Assembly: GCF_003384935.1 (NCBI RefSeq)
Contig: NZ_QTTQ01000011.1
Span: 62,001 to 126,000 of the forward strand
DNA from: Lutibacter oceani
GTDB lineage: Bacteria; Bacteroidota; Bacteroidia; Flavobacteriales; Flavobacteriaceae
Direction of reading: 5' to 3'
DNA: 64,000 nt
In this document: in pieces, positions 16,542 to 25,951 of the stretch
Numbering within the stretch: position 1 is the stretch's first letter
Layout of the letters: each line of letters opens with the position of its first letter
Translations under genes and position numbers: made by a program
The notes under the pieces: model-generated
Told to the model about the DNA's origin: nothing
Database searches by the model: none
Seen by the model: only the letters and a program-made list of their open reading frames with translations

Positions 16542-17618
16542 TTATTTTAAACGAATTCTTGGATCTAATAATCCATAAATAATATCAACCAAAATATTTA
16601 TTAAAATAAACATAGAAGCTATTACTAAAACACTACCCATTATTATTGGTAAATCCAACGTATTTAACGCGTTTACAATTTCTTTTCCTAAACCATTCCA
16701 GTTAAAAATATACTCAACAAAAACTGCACCAGCTAACATAGATGCAAACCATCCAGACACTGCCGTAACAACAGGATTTAAGGCGTTTTTTAACGCATGT
16801 GTTTTAATAATTTTATACGTTGAAAGCCCCTTTGCTTTGGCTGTTCTAATATAATCCTGATTTAGAACTTCCAATAACGAATTTCGCATTAATTGTATTA
16901 CTACTGCCAATGGCCTAATTCCTAAAACAATTGAAGGAAGTATCAAGTTTTTCCATTGAATGTATATTTTTTCGCCAAAATCATCCACTTCATACAAGCT
17001 ACCTGTCATATTTAAATTTGTGTATTTATGCAAAACAAACCCAAAAAACCAAGCAAAAAGTATCGCTGAAAAAAACGAAGGAACACTCATACCTAATGTG
17101 CTAATTATTGATACAATCCTGTCAAAAAATGAATCTTTATACAATGCTGAAAGTATTCCAAAAAGTATTCCAATTAGTATTGCTAATGTTATTGATGAAA
17201 CTGCAAGAATTGCGGTATTTGGGAGTGTTTCCGCAATTACATCTGAAACATTTTTATCATTCTTTTGAAATGATTTTCTTAAATAAGGATATTTTATAAC
17301 CAACTCACTTTCACCAATATTAAATAAACTTGTAAACCTATATTTTTCTTTATTTAAAAATGTATAATTATCTGAATTTTTACTATGAATTGAAATTGGA
17401 GATAAATCATTTAAATAATATAAATATTGAGTAGTAATTGGCTGATCAAAACCATATTTTTTTCTAATATTTTGAAGTTGCTCTGTATCTTCTCTCTGAT
17501 CTAACATCATTCGTGCAGGATCTCCGGGCAATACATTAAAAAGAAAAAATATAACCGTAATAACGCCAAACAGCGTAAGAATTCCGTAAAATGTTTTATT
17601 TACTATATAATTAAACAA
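16542..17618 (-). CDS. ABC transporter permease, DppB/OppB family
   Basis: 358 residues. Inner-membrane permease of peptide-type importers. It has an N-terminal helix ending 'FNVLPGDPARMML', a periplasmic loop (about residues 60-130) and five C-terminal helices carrying the EAA loop 'YIRTAKAKGLSTYKIIKTHALKNAL'. It ends 'DPRIRLK', typical of the family. No partner permease, ATPase or binding protein is adjacent, so its system must be completed elsewhere. In Bacteroidota these permease genes are often scattered. It is divergent from pyrF. Confidence 0.92.
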   Translation of the reverse strand: MFNYIVNKTFYGILTLFGVITVIFFLFNVLPGDPARMMLDQREDTEQLQNIRKKYGFDQPITTQYLYYLNDLSPISIHSKNSDNYTFLNKEKYRFTSLFNIGESELVIKYPYLRKSFQKNDKNVSDVIAETLPNTAILAVSSITLAILIGILFGILSALYKDSFFDRIVSIISTLGMSVPSFFSAILFAWFFGFVLHKYTNLNMTGSLYEVDDFGEKIYIQWKNLILPSIVLGIRPLAVVIQLMRNSLLEVLNQDYIRTAKAKGLSTYKIIKTHALKNALNPVVTAVSGWFASMLAGAVFVEYIFNWNGLGKEIVNALNTLDLPIIMGSVLVIASMFILINILVDIIYGLLDPRIRLK

Positions 17619-17664
17619 AAGCTATTATTTAAAAAACAAATATAACTTAAAGTATTAAAATTAC

Positions 17665-17672
17665 TACTTTTG
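17665..17672 (+). promoter_or_regulatory. -7 promoter element of pyrF
   Basis: TACTTTTG is a perfect TAnnTTTG match 21 bases before the preferred pyrF ATG at 17694. Its position argues against an earlier TTG start at 17670. Confidence 0.55.
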
Positions 17673-17693
17673 CGTAATTCTTTATTTGAACTT

Positions 17694-18515
17694 ATGAACA
17701 GACAAGAACTTATTTCACAAATTCAACAAAAAAAATCGTTTTTATGTATTGGTTTAGATGTTGATTTATCAAAAATCCCAACCCATTTATTAGCCGAAAA
17801 AGATCCCATTTTCGAATTCAACAAACAAATAATTGATGCCACACATCATTTGGCTGTTGCTTACAAACCAAATACTGCTTTTTATGAAGCTTATGGAATT
17901 AAAGGATGGCAAGCTTTAGAAAAAACAATAAATTATATGAATGTAAATTATCCAGAATTATTTACTATTGCTGATGCTAAACGTGGAGATATTGGGAACA
18001 CATCAACAATGTATGCAAAAGCTTTTTTTGAAGATTTAAATTTTGATTCAGTTACTGTTGCACCATATATGGGAAGTGATTCTGTAGAACCTTTTTTAGC
18101 ATTTGAAAATAAAAACACCATTCTTTTAGCATTAACTTCTAATAAAGGTGGCCTAGATTTTCAAGGATTAAAAACCGAAAATGAAGAGTTGTACAAAAGA
18201 GTTTTAAAAACTGCATTAACTTGGAAAAACTCTAATAATTTAATGTTTGTAGTTGGCGCTACCAAAGCTGAATATTTTTCGGAAATAAGAAAAATAATAC
18301 CAAATCATTTTTTATTAGTTCCCGGAGTTGGTGCTCAAGGTGGTAATTTACAAGATGTTTGTAAATACGGATTAAACAAAGATTGTGGTTTACTTATAAA
18401 TTCCTCCAGAGGAATTATTTACGCTGGAAATAATGAAAATTTCGCGAAAGCAGCTCAAAAAGAAGCAAAAAAACTACAACAAGAAATGGAAATTATTTTA
18501 AATGAAAATAGTTAA
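17694..18515 (+). CDS. pyrF: orotidine 5'-phosphate decarboxylase
   Basis: 273 residues from the ATG at 17694 ([10 protein letters not shown]). Last step of UMP synthesis. '[15 protein letters not shown]' opens the barrel, and the catalytic Asp-Lys-Asp network is in '[15 protein letters not shown]'. The phosphate-binding region is '[12 protein letters not shown]' and '[12 protein letters not shown]'. The length and the order of the motifs match the longer bacterial/actinobacterial-type PyrF. Its 3' end overlaps the following BtuF-like gene by 14 bases, so the two are co-translated. Confidence 0.95.
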   Translation: MNRQELISQIQQKKSFLCIGLDVDLSKIPTHLLAEKDPIFEFNKQIIDATHHLAVAYKPNTAFYEAYGIKGWQALEKTINYMNVNYPELFTIADAKRGDIGNTSTMYAKAFFEDLNFDSVTVAPYMGSDSVEPFLAFENKNTILLALTSNKGGLDFQGLKTENEELYKRVLKTALTWKNSNNLMFVVGATKAEYFSEIRKIIPNHFLLVPGVGAQGGNLQDVCKYGLNKDCGLLINSSRGIIYAGNNENFAKAAQKEAKKLQQEMEIILNENS

Positions 18516-19308
18516 AGATCAGATTGGAAGGGAAATTACACTAAAACAAACTCCAAAAAGGATTGTTTCTTTAGTTCCATCACAAACTGAGTTATTATAT
18601 GATTTAGCCTTAGAAAATGAACTAGTAGGAATTACCAAATTTTGCGTTCACCCCTTTCACTTAAAATCCACAAAAACTATAGTAGGAGGCACAAAAAAAG
18701 TTGATTTCGAAAAAATTAAGGCTTTAAATCCTGATTTTATTTTGGGCAATAAAGAAGAAAATTCCTATGATTTTTTACCTGAATTAGAAAAAATTGCTCC
18801 AACCTATTTTTCTGATGTAAACACTATTCAAAATTCCGTTGATTTAGTTTTAAGATTGGGTTCAATATTTAACCGAAGAACAGAAGCTGATAATTTGGTT
18901 CATAAAATCGAATTTAAATTAAATGATTTTAAACAATTTATAAAAGATAAACCAACAAGGAAAGTTGCCTATTTTATTTGGGCAAAACCTTGGATGGTTG
19001 CAGGTAATGAAACCTATATTAATGAAATGTTACAACTAAATAAGTTTGAAAACATTTATAAGAATATGAGTAGATACCCAAAAGTGGAAATTAACAAAAT
19101 TAGACATGAAGGAGACCCTGATGTAATTATTTTATCTTCAGAACCTTTTCCGTTCAAAGATGAACACGCTTTGGAAATTGGAACTTTTACTAACAGATCT
19201 ATAACCGTTTTTGGAGATGGTGAAATGTTTAGTTGGCCAGGTTCAAGAATGCTTTTAGCTTTTGATTATTTTAAAGAATTACATACAAAATTAGAAAGCC
19301 ATTTTTAA
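18502..19308 (+). CDS. BtuF/FepB-like helical-backbone substrate-binding domain protein, no signal peptide
   Basis: 268 residues. The fold is that of periplasmic binding proteins for cobalamin or iron chelates: '[17 protein letters not shown]', 'GITKFCVHP', '[16 protein letters not shown]' and '[14 protein letters not shown]' in the expected order. Unusually, it begins directly in the domain ([15 protein letters not shown]) with no signal peptide or lipobox, so it should be cytoplasmic unless the start is wrong. An upstream extension would run further into pyrF. No ABC permease or TonB receptor is adjacent. Ligand unknown. Confidence 0.85.
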   Translation: MKIVKDQIGREITLKQTPKRIVSLVPSQTELLYDLALENELVGITKFCVHPFHLKSTKTIVGGTKKVDFEKIKALNPDFILGNKEENSYDFLPELEKIAPTYFSDVNTIQNSVDLVLRLGSIFNRRTEADNLVHKIEFKLNDFKQFIKDKPTRKVAYFIWAKPWMVAGNETYINEMLQLNKFENIYKNMSRYPKVEINKIRHEGDPDVIILSSEPFPFKDEHALEIGTFTNRSITVFGDGEMFSWPGSRMLLAFDYFKELHTKLESHF

Positions 19309-19367
19309 AAATTAAGTCAGAAAAAACCGTCAACCTCAAACAAATTCAGTATGAATATAAGAAACTT

Positions 19368-19403
19368 AAAAAGCCTTCCAAATTAATTTGGAAGGCTTTT
19401 TTT
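19368..19403. terminator. bidirectional terminator between BtuF-like and DUF4197 genes
   Basis: AAAAAGCCTTCCAAATT / AATTTGGAAGGCTTTTT, a perfect long stem with a T run, between two convergent genes. Confidence 0.93.
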
Positions 19404-19423
19404 ATCAATTTAAAGTATTTCTA

Positions 19424-20125
19424 TTAATCTTGTAAAGCAAAGACCTTCTTAAGCAAATCAGAAGTTCTACTGCTAACTTTTTCTCTAATTTCTTTTTCTT
19501 CAACTTCAACCATTATAAAAACACCTTTTAAAGCTTCGCCAGTAACATAATCTGTTAAATCAGGATTTACATCATTTGTTAATGGTAAGGCATTGTATTT
19601 TGTAATTAAATCAGTCCAGATTTTATCTGCTCCAACTTTTTGGAATGAATTCGCAATAATCGGATTAAATTTTTGATACAACGCTTCAGAAGTTGCAGCC
19701 TGTAAATATTGGGTTGCAGCATTTTTTTCGCCTAATAATATATTTTTAGCATCTGTAAACGACATTCCTTTAATTGCATCAACAAAAATAGGAATTGCTT
19801 CTCCAACTGCATCTTCAGCAGCCCTATTTAATACTTTTAAACCTTCATCAGCTAATTTAGACAACCCTACAGATCTTAAAACATTATCTACTTTTTGTAA
19901 TTCTTCAGGAAGTAAAATTCGAGTTAACTCGTTTTTAAAAAAGCCGTCTTCAACTGCTAACTTTGTAACCTGATTAGTAATCCCATTGTTTAAAGCCTCT
20001 TTTAAACCTCCAACAATTTGATCATTAGTAACAACTCCATTTGGTAATTGGTTAATAACTTGTTGCAATTCTGAACAAGCAGAAAATTGAAAAATTACAG
20101 CAATTAATAGTATTCTTTTTAACAT
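19424..20125 (-). CDS. DUF4197 family lipoprotein
   Basis: 233 residues. The N-terminus 'MLKRILLIAVIFQFSACSE' is a lipoprotein signal with the lipobox Cys at residue 17. The mature part is alpha-helical, with 'GLKEALNNGITNQVTKLA', 'LPEELQKV', 'NRAAEDAVGEA', 'AIKGMSFTDAKNILLG' and 'ATQYLQAATSEAL', the conserved core of DUF4197. Function of the family is unknown; it should sit in the periplasm or outer membrane. It lies downstream of the small DUF5522 gene on the same strand. Confidence 0.9.
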   Translation of the reverse strand: MLKRILLIAVIFQFSACSELQQVINQLPNGVVTNDQIVGGLKEALNNGITNQVTKLAVEDGFFKNELTRILLPEELQKVDNVLRSVGLSKLADEGLKVLNRAAEDAVGEAIPIFVDAIKGMSFTDAKNILLGEKNAATQYLQAATSEALYQKFNPIIANSFQKVGADKIWTDLITKYNALPLTNDVNPDLTDYVTGEALKGVFIMVEVEEKEIREKVSSRTSDLLKKVFALQD

Positions 20126-20153
20126 TTTTTAATTTCTTAAGTTAATCTTACTC

Positions 20154-20324
20154 TCACTTTTCTACTTTTCCAGTGTTTTTATTAAAACCAAAAGGACAGT
20201 GTTTACAACCATTTTTACAGCAATACCCTCTTTTTAAATGGTACTTTTCTGTAAAAACTCTGTACCCTTCTTCAGATAAATAAAAATCATCTGAATCCAA
20301 TTCTGAAAAATTATTTTTATACAT
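20154..20324 (-). CDS. DUF5522 small cysteine-rich protein
   Basis: 56 residues, read directly from the minus strand: ATG at 20322-20324, TGA at 20154-20156. The product has 'YLSEEGYRVFTEKYHLKRG' followed by a cysteine cluster 'YCCKNGCKHCPFGF', the hallmark of DUF5522, which may bind a metal. Function unknown. It lies 28 bases before the DUF4197 gene and probably shares its transcript. Confidence 0.85.
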   Translation of the reverse strand: MYKNNFSELDSDDFYLSEEGYRVFTEKYHLKRGYCCKNGCKHCPFGFNKNTGKVEK

Positions 20325-20514
20325 AGATTTCGCAAAAATAGCAATTTAAATGTTACCTTATTAACACAAATTAATTTCAAATACATTAAATTTATTGTTG
20401 ATATAACATTTATTGGATGAAATTTATATTATAGTTTTTATCTATTTAAAAATAAAAACAATCGATTTTTATTATTTATTGATTTTGTCTAGTTTTGTTT
20501 TAAATAAACTTATT

Positions 20515-21993
20515 ATGAAAAATAAAAAAACAGTAACAACAGCAGCCGGTGCTCCCGTTAAACATTATGAAGATACTCAAAGTGTAGGCGCTAGAGGTCC
20601 ACTTTTATTACAAGATTACTTTTTACATGAAAAATTAGCTCACTTTAACAGAGAACGTATTCCTGAAAGAATTGTTCATGCAAAAGGATCTGGTGCTTAT
20701 GGTAAATTTACAGTAACTCATGATATTTCAAAATTCTCACGAGCAAAATTATTTTCAAAAATCGGAAAAGAAACAAAAATATTTGTTCGTTTTTCTACAG
20801 TTGGTGGCGAAAAAGGTTCTGCTGATACAGAAAGAGATCCTAGAGGTTTTGCTGTAAAATTTTATACTGAAGATGGAAATTGGGATTTAGTAGGTAATAA
20901 CACACCTGTTTTCTTTATTAAAGATCCTAAAAAATTCCCTGACTTTATTCATACTCAAAAAAGAGATCCTTATACAAATTGTAAATCACCAACAATGATG
21001 TGGGACTATTGGTCTTTAAATCCTGAAAGTTTACACCAGGTTTTAATTTTAATGTCTGATAGAGGTACTCCTCTGGGATATCGTTTTATGAATGGTTACG
21101 GAAGTCATACTTTTTCTTTGGTAAATGACAAAAATGAACGCGTTTATGTGAAGTTTCATTATAAAACTATGCAAGGAATTAAAACTTTTACAGATGCAGA
21201 AGCAACTGAAATGAAAGCAAAAGATCCTGATTTTTCTCAAAGAGATTTAGTTAAATCGATAGAACACGGACATTTTCCAAAATACGCTTTAAAAATTCAG
21301 GTAATGACTGATGAACAAGCTAAATCTTTTAAATGGAATCCTTTCGATTTAACAAAAGTTTGGCCACATGCAGAATATCCACTACAAGATGTTGGAATTT
21401 TAGAATTAAATGAAAATCCAGACAATTATTTTGCACATGTTGAACAAGCTGCTTTTGCTCCTTCTAATTTAGTTGATGGAATTGGTTTTTCACCTGATAA
21501 AATGTTACAAGGAAGAATTTTAGCATATCCAGATGCTCACAGATATAGAATAGGAGTTAACTATGATGCACTTCCTGTAAATAAGTGCCCTTATGCAACA
21601 AATAATTACCATAGAGATGGTGCAATGCGTTTTGATGACAACGGTGGAAGCGCACCAAATTATCGTCCAAATAGCTTTGATGAATTAATAGAAGATGACA
21701 ATTATAAAGGCATTCCTTATGAACTTGATAGTAACGTGGCGGGATATTTTGATAGAAATGAAAATGATGATGACCATTTTACACAGCCAGGAAACCTATT
21801 TAAAATAATGACTCCAGAAGCAAAATTAAATACAATTAATAATATTGTAGGAGCAATGAGTGGTATTTCTGGCCCTAAAAAAGATGAAATTATTAATAGA
21901 CAATTATGCCACTGGTTTAGAGCAAATGTTGACTTAGGAATGGGAATTGCAAAAGGTTTAGGTGTAGAAATAGATCCTAAATTATTAAAATAA
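20515..21993 (+). CDS. catalase
   Basis: 492 residues from the ATG at 20515 ([15 protein letters not shown]). An in-frame ATG at 20413 would add 34 hydrophobic residues that are not catalase-like and lie in the promoter region. Monofunctional haem catalase. The distal histidine is in '[16 protein letters not shown]' and the distal asparagine in '[12 protein letters not shown]'. The proximal haem tyrosine is in '[16 protein letters not shown]', and '[21 protein letters not shown]' is also typical. The length fits small-subunit catalases. TAGTTTTG at 20490-20497 is a good -7 element for it. Confidence 0.96.
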   Translation: MKNKKTVTTAAGAPVKHYEDTQSVGARGPLLLQDYFLHEKLAHFNRERIPERIVHAKGSGAYGKFTVTHDISKFSRAKLFSKIGKETKIFVRFSTVGGEKGSADTERDPRGFAVKFYTEDGNWDLVGNNTPVFFIKDPKKFPDFIHTQKRDPYTNCKSPTMMWDYWSLNPESLHQVLILMSDRGTPLGYRFMNGYGSHTFSLVNDKNERVYVKFHYKTMQGIKTFTDAEATEMKAKDPDFSQRDLVKSIEHGHFPKYALKIQVMTDEQAKSFKWNPFDLTKVWPHAEYPLQDVGILELNENPDNYFAHVEQAAFAPSNLVDGIGFSPDKMLQGRILAYPDAHRYRIGVNYDALPVNKCPYATNNYHRDGAMRFDDNGGSAPNYRPNSFDELIEDDNYKGIPYELDSNVAGYFDRNENDDDHFTQPGNLFKIMTPEAKLNTINNIVGAMSGISGPKKDEIINRQLCHWFRANVDLGMGIAKGLGVEIDPKLLK

Positions 21994-22017
21994 CTTAAGG
22001 TAAAACTTACTATAAAT

Positions 22018-22050
22018 AAAAAACATTCTGATTTCTCAGAATGTTTTTTA
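22018..22050. terminator. terminator between catalase and DUF4136 genes
   Basis: AAAAAACATTCTGA / TCAGAATGTTTTTT stem with loop TTTC; it serves both convergent genes. Confidence 0.9.
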
Positions 22051-22071
22051 TTTATGAATAATTATTATTTT

Positions 22072-22605
22072 TTATTTCTCAGCACCTGGAGGATATTTTG
22101 CCATTATTTCAGCTACAAATGATTTAATTCTTTCTTCTTTTTTTGCAACATTACCAGAAGTTGTTAAACCTCCACTTCCAATTCCTTGCCAAACTAATTC
22201 TTTCTTTTCAGCATCAATTAAATCTACAAATAAAGTGCCTTCCGTATATTTTGAAATATGCATTCCATAATTTGGACCATAATACCAAGGATGCCATCCG
22301 AAATAAATAGAACTATTATTATAAACATCAACTTTTTGACGAGATTTTGTAAAAATATTAACCAATAAATCAGGGTTTTCAGATTTTGTAAAACCTTTAG
22401 CTAACAGTTCAGTTTCAACAGCTTTTAAAATTCTACGTTTATCTAAATCCGAAATCTCAACTTTATCAATCCCTTTTTTATAAAAAGCAAATGTTTTATA
22501 GTTAGAAAAATCTGTAGCTGTATCATAATCGGAAGTAACTCGAACCGAGCTGCAAGATGCTACTAAAAAAAGTAAGGCTAACGGGAGTAATTTAATGGCT
22601 TTCAT
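22072..22605 (-). CDS. DUF4136 family lipoprotein
   Basis: 177 residues with a lipoprotein signal 'MKAIKLLPLALLFLVASCSS'. 'VTSDYDTATDFSNYKTFAFY' at the mature N-terminus, 'LLAKGFTKSENPDLLVNIFTK' and 'YTEGTLFVDLIDAEKKELVWQG' are the DUF4136 pattern. A Trp/Tyr/Gly-rich loop 'YFGWHPWYYGPNYG' is included. Function unknown, predicted envelope-localised. It follows hutU after 18 bases on the same strand, but a metabolic link is not evident. Confidence 0.9.
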   Translation of the reverse strand: MKAIKLLPLALLFLVASCSSVRVTSDYDTATDFSNYKTFAFYKKGIDKVEISDLDKRRILKAVETELLAKGFTKSENPDLLVNIFTKSRQKVDVYNNSSIYFGWHPWYYGPNYGMHISKYTEGTLFVDLIDAEKKELVWQGIGSGGLTTSGNVAKKEERIKSFVAEIMAKYPPGAEK

Positions 22606-22623
22606 TTTAAAAAAATTTTACTG

Positions 22624-24624
22624 TTAAAATAAATCTTGTAATAAAGAATCGTCTACTAAATTTGGTAATGTTACTTTCAATTTGGGTTCAACTTGCATTG
22701 CTCTTTTAATTGCAAAAATTGAACCTTTATTTCTTGCCCAATTTCGTCTTGCAATCCCATTATTAACATCCCAAAAAAGCATACTATTCAATCGCTTTTC
22801 TGCTTCTATACTACCATCAAGAACCATACCAAAACCACCATTTATAACTTCACCCCAACCTACTCCTCCTCCATTATGAATGGATACCCAAGTTGCGCCT
22901 CTAAAACTATCACCTATTACATTTTGTATTGCCATATCAGCTGTAAATTGCGACCCATCATAAATATTAGAAGTTTCTCTGTATGGAGAATCAGTTCCAG
23001 AAACATCATGATGGTCTCTTCCTAGTACAATTGGTGCAGAAATTTCATTATTTTTAATTGCATTATTGAACGCTTCTGCTATTTTTATTCTTCCTTCAGC
23101 ATCAGCATATAATATCCGAGCTTGCGAACCAACTACTAATTTATTTTCTTGCGCACCTCTAATCCATTGGATATTATCAGACATTTGCTGCTGAATTTCT
23201 TTTGGTGAATGCTTTTTAATTTCCTCCAATACATCACAAGCAATGGTATCTGTTTTCTCTAAATCAGTAGGATTTGCACTAGTGCATACCCAGCGGAATG
23301 GACCAAAACCATAATCAAAACACATGGGTCCCATAATATCTTGTACATAACTCGGATATTTAAAGTCTATTCCGTTAGCAGCCATAATAGCTGCTCCTGC
23401 TCTACTTGCCTCTAATAAAAAAGCGTTTCCATAATCAAAAAAGTAAGTTCCTTTTGCTGTATGTTTATTAATTGCATCAGTTTGTCTTCTTAAACTTTCT
23501 TGCACTTTTTCCTTGAATAATGCGGGGTTTTCAGCCATCATTTTATTAGAATCTTCAAATGAAATTCCAACAGGGTAATAACCACCTGCCCAAGGGTTAT
23601 GTAACGATGTTTGGTCAGAGCCTAAATCAACATATAAATCTTCTTCTGCAAATTTTTCCCAAACATCAACAATATTTCCTAAATAAGCAATTGATACAAT
23701 TTCTTTGTTTTCTTTTGCTTTTTTAACGCGTTCAACTAATTCATTTAAATCAGTTATTTTTTCATCAACCCAACCTTGAGTTAAACGAATCTCTGTAATT
23801 TTCGGATTCACTTCGGCACATACTGTAATACAACCTGCTATATTTCCGGCTTTTGGTTGTGCACCACTCATACCTCCCAAACCTGAAGTCAAAAATAATT
23901 TCCCCGATAAATCTTCTTCATTTTTGGCAATTTTTCTCCCGGCATTTAATACCGTAATTGTTGTTCCATGTACAATTCCTTGTGGACCAATATACATATA
24001 ACTTCCTGCAGTCATTTGACCATATTGGGTAACTCCCAAAGCATTGTATTTTTCCCAATCGTCCTGTTTACTGTAATTAGGAATCATCATACCGTTTGTA
24101 ACCACAACTCTCGGTGCGTTTTTATGTGAAGGAAATAAACCCATTGGATGTCCCGAATAAACGGCTAACGTTTGATTTTCAGTCATTTCACTTAAATATT
24201 GCATCATTAATAAATATTGTGCCCAATTTTGAAAAACAGCTCCGTTACCACCATAAGTAATTAATTCATGTGGATGCTGAGCAACTTCATAATTCAAATT
24301 ATTTTGAATCATATGCATAATTGCTTTTGCCTGCTCACATTTTCCCGGATACTCATTTATTGGTCGCGCATACATTTTGTAATCTGGACGAAAACGGTAC
24401 ATATAAATTCTACCATATTCTTTTAACTCTTCAGCAAATTCTTTTGCTAACTGTACATGGTGTTTAGGCTCAAAATAGCGTAAAGCATTTTTTATTGCCA
24501 ATTCCTTTTCAGGTTTTGTTAAAATATCTTTACGTTTTGGCGCGTGATTTATAGTTGTATTATATGTTTTTTCTGAAGGTAATTCAGAAGGAATTCCTTG
24601 TTTTATTTGCTCTTGAAATGTCAT
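22624..24624 (-). CDS. hutU: urocanate hydratase
   Basis: 666 residues, the longer form seen in Bacteroidota. It converts urocanate to imidazolone propionate in histidine breakdown using tightly bound NAD. 'LITYGGNGAVFQNWAQY', 'AVYSGHPMGLFPS', 'GPQGIVHGTTITVLNAGR', 'LFLTSGLGGMSGAQPKA' and 'GVGWGEVINGGFGMVLDG' follow the urocanase core with its NAD glycine motif. No hutH, hutI or hutG is within the window. The leader contains a 14-base inverted repeat just before the ATG. Confidence 0.95.
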   Translation of the reverse strand: MTFQEQIKQGIPSELPSEKTYNTTINHAPKRKDILTKPEKELAIKNALRYFEPKHHVQLAKEFAEELKEYGRIYMYRFRPDYKMYARPINEYPGKCEQAKAIMHMIQNNLNYEVAQHPHELITYGGNGAVFQNWAQYLLMMQYLSEMTENQTLAVYSGHPMGLFPSHKNAPRVVVTNGMMIPNYSKQDDWEKYNALGVTQYGQMTAGSYMYIGPQGIVHGTTITVLNAGRKIAKNEEDLSGKLFLTSGLGGMSGAQPKAGNIAGCITVCAEVNPKITEIRLTQGWVDEKITDLNELVERVKKAKENKEIVSIAYLGNIVDVWEKFAEEDLYVDLGSDQTSLHNPWAGGYYPVGISFEDSNKMMAENPALFKEKVQESLRRQTDAINKHTAKGTYFFDYGNAFLLEASRAGAAIMAANGIDFKYPSYVQDIMGPMCFDYGFGPFRWVCTSANPTDLEKTDTIACDVLEEIKKHSPKEIQQQMSDNIQWIRGAQENKLVVGSQARILYADAEGRIKIAEAFNNAIKNNEISAPIVLGRDHHDVSGTDSPYRETSNIYDGSQFTADMAIQNVIGDSFRGATWVSIHNGGGVGWGEVINGGFGMVLDGSIEAEKRLNSMLFWDVNNGIARRNWARNKGSIFAIKRAMQVEPKLKVTLPNLVDDSLLQDLF

Positions 24625-24636
24625 AATATTGAATTT

Positions 24637-24676
24637 ATAGTTTAGAATTTAATCGAAAATTAAAATTCTAAACTAT
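24637..24676 (-). promoter_or_regulatory. perfect inverted repeat in the hutU leader
   Basis: ATAGTTTAGAATTT (24637-24650) and AAATTCTAAACTAT (24663-24676) form a perfect 14-base stem with a 12-base loop, 12 bases upstream of the hutU ATG. On the minus strand a -7-like TATATTTG (plus-strand 24769-24776) would give a leader including it. It may be an operator or a leader hairpin. There is no T run, so it is not a usual terminator. The rest of 24677-24955 holds no gene; a small AACTC-6-GAGTT repeat is at 24691. Confidence 0.5.
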
Positions 24677-24955
24677 GGATAACGAATATCAACTCTAAAG
24701 TGAGTTAACGCTATACATATTTTATATTTGAAGTGAAAAATATCCAAGATATTTATTTTAGTGTGTAACAAATATAATGTAATTTGGTTTGACTTTTTAA
24801 TAAAGTTTGTTGTTATGATAATAATATTTAAATAGATGTTACCTAAAACAACAACAATGCTTATAAAAATATTAGTCTAGAAAGAAAGGCCTATCAAAAC
24901 AAACAAAATTTAAATCACCTGAATAATAGAGAACAATTTGATTTTATTTCTTATT

Positions 24956-25810
24956 TTAATTAAAAACTACTGTTTTATTTTTAAACACCAACACCTTTCG
25001 TTTTGTGTGTAATTTAAGTGCTCTTGATAATACTATTTTCTCTAAATCTCTTCCTTTTAAAATAAAATCTTTAATTGAATGCGTATGTGAAATACGAGTA
25101 ATATCCTGCTCAATAATTGGACCTTCATCTAAATCTTCAGTAACATAATGACTTGTTGCTCCAATAATTTTCACCCCACGTTTAAATGCTGAATGATATG
25201 GTTTTGCTCCCGGAAAAGCAGGTAAAAAAGAATGATGAATGTTTATAATCTGGTTTGGATATTCTTCAATTAATTTTGGAGAAATAATTTGCATATAACG
25301 TGCTAAAACAATAAAATCAATATTATGTTCTTTTAATAATTTTAATTGCGCTTCTTCAGCTTCATTTTTAGTTTCCCTAGTTACTTTTATACAATAATAA
25401 GGGATGTTGAAATTTTTTGCAATATGCTCCAAATCTGGATGATTGCTAATAATTAAAGGAATTTCCACCTCTAATTCATTAGCACTATACCTACTTAAAA
25501 TATCATATAAACAGTGCTCATATTTTGAAACAAATACAGCCATTTTAGGCTTTAAATCTGAATCGTGTAAACGCCAAGTCATTTCAAATCTATCACCAAT
25601 AACTTCACTAAAAACATTTTTAAAAACACGTAATGAAAACGATTCCTTTGAAAATTCACATTCCAATCGCATAAAAAACATATTATCTTCCCTATCAACA
25701 TGTTGATCTATATATACAATATTACCATTTTGCTGATGTATAAAATTGGTAACAGAAGCAATTATACCTTTACTGTCTTTACAATTTATTAGAATTGTTA
25801 TTCTTTTCAT
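24956..25810 (-). CDS. purU: formyltetrahydrofolate deformylase
   Basis: 284 residues from the ATG at 25810 (MKRITILINCKDSKG). The in-frame start at 25864 adds a hydrophobic extension not seen in PurU. An N-terminal ACT domain ('KGIIASVTNFIHQQNGNI') is followed by the formyltransferase-type hydrolase domain with 'YCIKVTRETKNEAEE', the catalytic 'INIHHSFLPAFPGAKPYHSAF' histidine region, and 'GATSHYVTEDLDEGPIIEQD' with its aspartate. It makes formate and tetrahydrofolate from 10-formyl-THF. It is divergent from the B12-dependent mutase. Confidence 0.94.
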   Translation of the reverse strand: MKRITILINCKDSKGIIASVTNFIHQQNGNIVYIDQHVDREDNMFFMRLECEFSKESFSLRVFKNVFSEVIGDRFEMTWRLHDSDLKPKMAVFVSKYEHCLYDILSRYSANELEVEIPLIISNHPDLEHIAKNFNIPYYCIKVTRETKNEAEEAQLKLLKEHNIDFIVLARYMQIISPKLIEEYPNQIINIHHSFLPAFPGAKPYHSAFKRGVKIIGATSHYVTEDLDEGPIIEQDITRISHTHSIKDFILKGRDLEKIVLSRALKLHTKRKVLVFKNKTVVFN

Positions 25811-25951
25811 TACTAAAAATTTAAACGCCAAAATTATATAAAAAAGTCGCAGCTTGTACCGCAATTAAAATTGTTATCTATTTAATAATATTTGACTTCT
25901 ATTTTTAAAAAATTCATAAATTGCACTCAAAATAAGAGTATATTTTACGAA

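Noticed and set aside
18502-19308. Complete ABC importer with the orphan permease at 16542
   Set aside because: The permease is of the peptide type and reads the other way; the binding-protein fold belongs to a different importer class.
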